Part shown: positions 57,238-64,000 of the stretch, piece by piece
Layout of the letters: each line of letters opens with the position of its first letter
Position numbering within the stretch: the stretch's first letter is position 1
Notes under the pieces: model-generated
The model's database searches: none
Told to the model about the DNA's origin: nothing
What the model saw: the letters and a program-made list of their open reading frames with translations, nothing else
Assembly: GCF_036017915.1 (NCBI RefSeq)
Contig: NZ_CP107929.1
Coordinates: forward strand, 3,290,001-3,354,000
DNA: 64,000 bases
Direction: 5' to 3'
From: Micromonospora sp. NBC_00421
Lineage (GTDB): Bacteria; Actinomycetota; Actinomycetes; Mycobacteriales; Micromonosporaceae
Made by a program: the position numbers and the translations under genes

Positions 57238-58512
57238 TCAGCCGGCCTCGACCGCAGCGGCGATCCCGGCCGCGATCAGGGCCACGTCCGCGTCCCCGGT
57301 CAGGTACGGCGGCATGGCGTACACCAGGTCACGGAAGGGGCGCAGCCACACGCCCCGGGCCACGGCGGCAGCCGTCGCCGCCGCCACGTCCACCTCGCGG
57401 TCCACCTGCACCACGCCGATCGCGCCCAGCACCCGGACGTCCGCCACGCCCGGCGCCCCCCGCAACGGCTCCAGACCGACGCGTAGCCCCGCACCCACCC
57501 GCGCCACCTCGGAGGCCCAGTCGCCGGCCTGTAGCAGCTCCAGAGAGGCATTGGCGACCGCACAGGCCAACGGGTTGCCCATGAAAGTCGGGCCGTGCGC
57601 GAGCACTCCGTCGGCGGCGATGCCCCAGGCCACCTCCGGGGTGCACAGCGCCGCCGCCAGGGTGAGGTAGCCACCGGTCAGCGCCTTGCCGACACAGAGC
57701 ACGTCAGGGGTCACCCCGGCATGCTCGGCGGCGAACATCGTCCCGGTCCGACCGAACCCGGTGGCGATCTCGTCGAAGATCAGCAACACCCCGTGCGCGC
57801 GGGTCACCTCGCGCAGCACCCGCAGGTACCCCGGGTGGTGGAAGCGCATCCCGCCGGCACCCTGCACCACCGGCTCCACGATCACCGCGGCCAGTTCGTC
57901 GGCGTGCCGGGTGACGGCGTCGGTCAACGCCGTCACGTACGCCGGGTCGGGCGGGTCGGCGAAGCCACCGGGGGGCACCGGGGCGAAGACCTGCCGGGGC
58001 AGCGCCTCCCCCCAGAGATGGTGCATCCCACCCTCGGGGTCGCAGACGCTCATCGGATGGAAGGTGTCACCGTGGTATCCGCCCCGCCAGGTGCCCAGCC
58101 GGCGACGCTCCGGCCGGCCCGTGGCCCGCTGGTACTGCAGGCACATCTTGATCGCCACCTCGACCGACACCGAGCCCGAATCGGCCAGGAAGACGTGCTC
58201 CAACCCGTCCGGTGCCAGCTCGACCAGGGTCCCGGCCAGCCGGACCGCCGGCTCGTGGGTGAGCCCGCCGAACATCACGTGGCTCATCCGGCCGAGCTGG
58301 TCGACGACCGCAGCGTCCAGCACCGGATGCCGGTAGCCGTGGATCGCCGCCCACCAGGACGACATCCCGTCGACCAACTCCCGGCCGTCGACCAGCCGCA
58401 GCCGGACGCCCTCGGCGCTGTGCACCACGTAGGGCGGGTACGCCGGCGGCAACGCCGCGTACGGGTGCCAGACGTGGGCCCGGTCGGCGGCCAGGATCTC
58501 CTCGGGCGTCAC
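57238..58512 (-). CDS. bioA: Adenosylmethionine-8-amino-7-oxononanoate aminotransferase
   Basis: Biotin synthesis; PLP-dependent, 424 residues. [22 protein letters not shown] (SAM/KAPA binding), [26 protein letters not shown] and Lys276 in [13 protein letters not shown] start at 58512 with AAGGAG five nt upstream. Its place between pyrD and pyrF breaks an otherwise conserved pyrimidine cluster; no other biotin gene is nearby. Confidence 0.95.
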   Translation of the reverse strand: MTPEEILAADRAHVWHPYAALPPAYPPYVVHSAEGVRLRLVDGRELVDGMSSWWAAIHGYRHPVLDAAVVDQLGRMSHVMFGGLTHEPAVRLAGTLVELAPDGLEHVFLADSGSVSVEVAIKMCLQYQRATGRPERRRLGTWRGGYHGDTFHPMSVCDPEGGMHHLWGEALPRQVFAPVPPGGFADPPDPAYVTALTDAVTRHADELAAVIVEPVVQGAGGMRFHHPGYLRVLREVTRAHGVLLIFDEIATGFGRTGTMFAAEHAGVTPDVLCVGKALTGGYLTLAAALCTPEVAWGIAADGVLAHGPTFMGNPLACAVANASLELLQAGDWASEVARVGAGLRVGLEPLRGAPGVADVRVLGAIGVVQVDREVDVAAATAAAVARGVWLRPFRDLVYAMPPYLTGDADVALIAAGIAAAVEAG

Positions 58513-58602
58513 GCGTGCTCCTTCGTACCCTCGTCGACCGCCACCGCGGCGGCCTCTACCGTGCCACGGGTACGACCGGGAGCGCCGGTCGTACCCGTCG
58601 GC

Positions 58603-59646
58603 TCACCGCCCGCTCACCGCCCGGTCGCCCGTCGGTGCGCCGGTCGACACCCGGGCGGCTGCCCGGACCAGTGCCGGCCCCCGGTAGATGAAACCGGTGT
58701 AGAGCTGGACCAGGCTCGCCCCGGCGTCGAACATCCGGGCGGCGTCGTCCGGATCGAGGATGCCGCCGACGCCGATCACCGGGAGCCGGCCGCCGGTCTC
58801 CCGGTGGACGAAGGCCACCATCTCCCGGGCCCGCCCGGTCAGCGGGCGACCGGACAGCCCGCCGGTCTGCACGCCGCGCTCCCGGTCGGCCGGGGCGAGG
58901 CCGTCCCGGGCCAGTGTGGTGTTGGTGGCGATCACCCCGGCCGCCCCCCGGGCCAGGCAGACCTCCAGCAGTTCGGCCACCGCCGGTTCGGTGAGGTCCG
59001 GGGCGATCTTCACCAGCACCGGCTTCTCCCCCACCAGGGTGGCCAACAGGGCGTCCAGGTGGGCCTTGTCCTGCAACGAGCGCAGCCCCGGGGTGTTCGG
59101 GGAGGAGACGTTGACCGCGAAGTAGTCGCCGTGCCCGCGCAACGCCCGGTAGGAGGTGAGATAGTCCTCGACCGCCTCGTCCAGCGGGGTCACCTTGGAC
59201 TTGCCCAGCGAGATGCCCAGCGGCACCCCGAGCGGGCGGGGCAGCGCCGCCAGCCGGGCCGCCAGGGCCGCTGCCCCGGCGTTGTTGAAGCCCATCCGGT
59301 TGATCACCGCCGCGCTGTCGGGCAGCCGGAACAGCCGGGGCCGGGGGTTGCCCGGCTGGGCGTGCGCGGTGACCGTGCCCACCTCGACGAAGCCGAACCC
59401 CAGGGCCGGCCAGGCCGGCAGGGCCACCCCGTTCTTGTCCATCCCGGCCGCCAACCCCACCGGATTGGGGAACTGCACCCCGAACACCGTCCGAGGCGCC
59501 CGGTGCAGGTTGCGGGCCCGCAGCAACGCCAGCGCCGCCGGCCGCCGGGACAGGGTCACCAACCGCCGCAACGTCCACTCGTGCGCCGTCTCGGCGTCCC
59601 CGCCCCCGATCCGGAACAACGCCCGCCGCACCCCCTTCTCGAACAT
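58603..59646 (-). CDS. pyrD: Dihydroorotate dehydrogenase (quinone), class 2
   Basis: Oxidises dihydroorotate to orotate at the membrane. 347 residues: N-terminal helix for quinone/membrane contact ([19 protein letters not shown]), [42 protein letters not shown] and [14 protein letters not shown] 59646 chosen; two GTGs lie just upstream. No SD is obvious, since the start abuts the composite element. Confidence 0.95.
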   Translation of the reverse strand: MFEKGVRRALFRIGGGDAETAHEWTLRRLVTLSRRPAALALLRARNLHRAPRTVFGVQFPNPVGLAAGMDKNGVALPAWPALGFGFVEVGTVTAHAQPGNPRPRLFRLPDSAAVINRMGFNNAGAAALAARLAALPRPLGVPLGISLGKSKVTPLDEAVEDYLTSYRALRGHGDYFAVNVSSPNTPGLRSLQDKAHLDALLATLVGEKPVLVKIAPDLTEPAVAELLEVCLARGAAGVIATNTTLARDGLAPADRERGVQTGGLSGRPLTGRAREMVAFVHRETGGRLPVIGVGGILDPDDAARMFDAGASLVQLYTGFIYRGPALVRAAARVSTGAPTGDRAVSGR

Positions 59647-59824
59647 CACCACACCCCCACCCCCAACCCCCCGCTGACCGGGTCACGCCGGGCGTCCTCG
59701 TCGGTGATCAAGAGATTTGCGTCACCGCAGGGTGGGTCCGGTGACCAAAACCTCTTGATCACCGGGCGGAGCGCCGGGTGGGTTGGGGGGGTGGGGGGTT
59801 GGGGGGGTTGGGGGGGTGGGGGGG
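59647..59824. repeat. Composite intergenic element B: C-tract, inverted repeat, G-tract
   Basis: 59648-59672 is C-rich (CACCCCCACCCCC). A forward copy of the TGATCAAGAG-type repeat is at 59705-59723 and a reverse copy at 59743-59761. 59775-59825 is a nearly pure G/T tract with seven or more runs of 5-7 G, ending at the carB stop. It has the same layout as element A. It separates carB from pyrD, which would otherwise be one operon. Confidence 0.85.
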
Positions 59825-63227
<3,403 letters not shown>

Positions 63228-63235
<8 letters not shown>

Positions 63236-64000
63236 TCGTGCGCCCCTCGCTGTGGGTCCGGCCCGAGCCGGGCTGTCCGTCGGGGCCACGGCCCTCGATC
63301 AGCTCGGCGAAACGGTCGAAGAGGTAGTCGGCGTCGTGCGGGCCGGCTGCCGCCTCCGGGTGGTACTGGACGGTGAAGGCGGGCACGTCCACGGCCCGCA
63401 GCCCCTCGACCACGTTGTCGTTGAGGCAGACGTGCGACACCTGCACGCCACCGAACTCGGTCTCGATGACCTGGTCGGGGACGACCGCGCCGGCCGGCGC
63501 GCCCGGCTCACGGCCCGGCCAGGCGACCGCGAAGCCATGGTTGTGGCTGGTCACCTCGACCTTGCCGGTGGCCCGGTCGAGCACCGGCTGGTTGATGCCC
63601 CGGTGGCCGTAGCCCAGCTTGTAGGTGCCGAAGCCGAGCGCCCGGCCGAGGATCTGGCTGCCGAAACAGATGCCGAACAGCGGGATCCGCCGGCTGAGCA
63701 CCTCCCGGGCCAGCGCCACCGGCCCGTCGGCGGTGGCCGGGTCACCCGGGCCGGGCGAGAAGAAGACCGCGTCCGCGCCGGTGGCCAGCAGGTCGTCGAT
63801 GGTGGAGCCGGCGGGCAGCACGTGGGTGGTGACCCCCCGGGCGGCCAGCCGGCGCGGCACGTTGCGCTTGATGCCCAGGTCCAGCGCGGCGACTGTGTAG
63901 CGGTGGGTGCCCTCCGCCTCGACCACGTACGGCGCGGCGGTGCTCACCTCGGCGGAGAGGTCCGCGCCGACCATCTGCGGGGACTGCCGGACCCGCTCCA
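63228..64000 (-). CDS. carA: Carbamoyl phosphate synthase small subunit, 3' part
   Basis: C-terminal ~256 residues only; the gene continues past the window edge. The frame is open to position 64000 ([13 protein letters not shown]). The class I glutamine amidotransferase domain is present: [16 protein letters not shown] has the nucleophile Cys, THNHGF-like SHNHGFAV follows, and [13 protein letters not shown] contains the catalytic His/Glu. Stop TAA overlaps carB. Confidence 0.95.

Overview
The window is very GC-rich, gene-dense actinobacterial chromosome. The gene content and order (arg cluster beside infC-rpmI-rplT-pheST; rib operon; rpe; rsmB-fmt-def; priA-metK-coaBC-rpoZ-gmk-mihF-pyrF-pyrD-carBA), frequent GTG/TTG starts, 4-base ATGA/GTGA gene overlaps, and a clustered intergenic repeat all point to Micromonosporaceae, most likely Micromonospora or a close relative. 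This is judged from family knowledge, not from a search. Almost all housekeeping genes lie on the minus strand; most plus-strand genes look like accessory insertions between conserved blocks.

Layout. 1-803: the first bases of a 16S rRNA gene (minus strand) and its leader, with a boxA-like antiterminator and three tandem promoters. 804-2581: tyrS and a divergent hotdog thioesterase. 2582-16804: accessory region with an Nramp-like transporter plus two PRC-barrel genes, a MmyB-type regulator divergent from an aldo/keto reductase, a CBS/CorC membrane protein, acetyltransferase-like genes, a stress island (cyclic-nucleotide-binding protein and universal stress protein, with two DevR/DosR-like boxes, a pflA remnant and a small excisionase-like gene), a flavin monooxygenase/reductase pair, an alkyladenine glycosylase and two small DNA-binding proteins. 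16952-24408: arginine operon argC-argJ-argB-argD-argF-argR-argH with an ArgR-type operator at the promoter. 24619-26352: a secreted GH64 beta-1,3-glucanase behind a palindromic operator. 26428-32517: pheT, pheS, an RNA methyltransferase, rplT, rpmI and infC (AUC start, long leader with an attenuator-like hairpin). 32870-34593: PH-domain protein, hisG and hisE. 34790-37282: amino-acid ABC transporter operon. 37297-41794: riboflavin operon ribD-ribE-ribM-ribBA-ribH under an FMN riboswitch. 41865-43506: response regulator-GGDEF protein and rpe. 43763-45720: two paralogous lipoproteins. 45994-50202: rsmB, fmt, def and a CMP-kinase-like protein with a ParB-like tail. 50391-56150: priA, metK, coaBC, rpoZ, a degenerate guanylate kinase and mihF. 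56321-64000: pyrF, bioA, pyrD, carB and the 3' part of carA.

The strongest unusual signals are these. (1) Three exact 60-bp repeats between argC and argJ form a 60-codon reading frame joined to both neighbours by ATGA overlaps; a diverged copy does the same between argR and argH. (2) A composite intergenic element (C-rich tract, inverted copies of TGATCAAGAGGTTTGCGTC, G-rich tract) occurs twice, each time abutting the stop codon of a minus-strand gene. (3) A CMP-kinase-like P-loop domain is fused to a ParB/sulfiredoxin-like segment. (4) The protein at the normal gmk position lacks the P-loop lysine. (5) The priA reading frame has family-like residues upstream of its first standard start codon, suggesting CTG initiation overlapping the metK stop.
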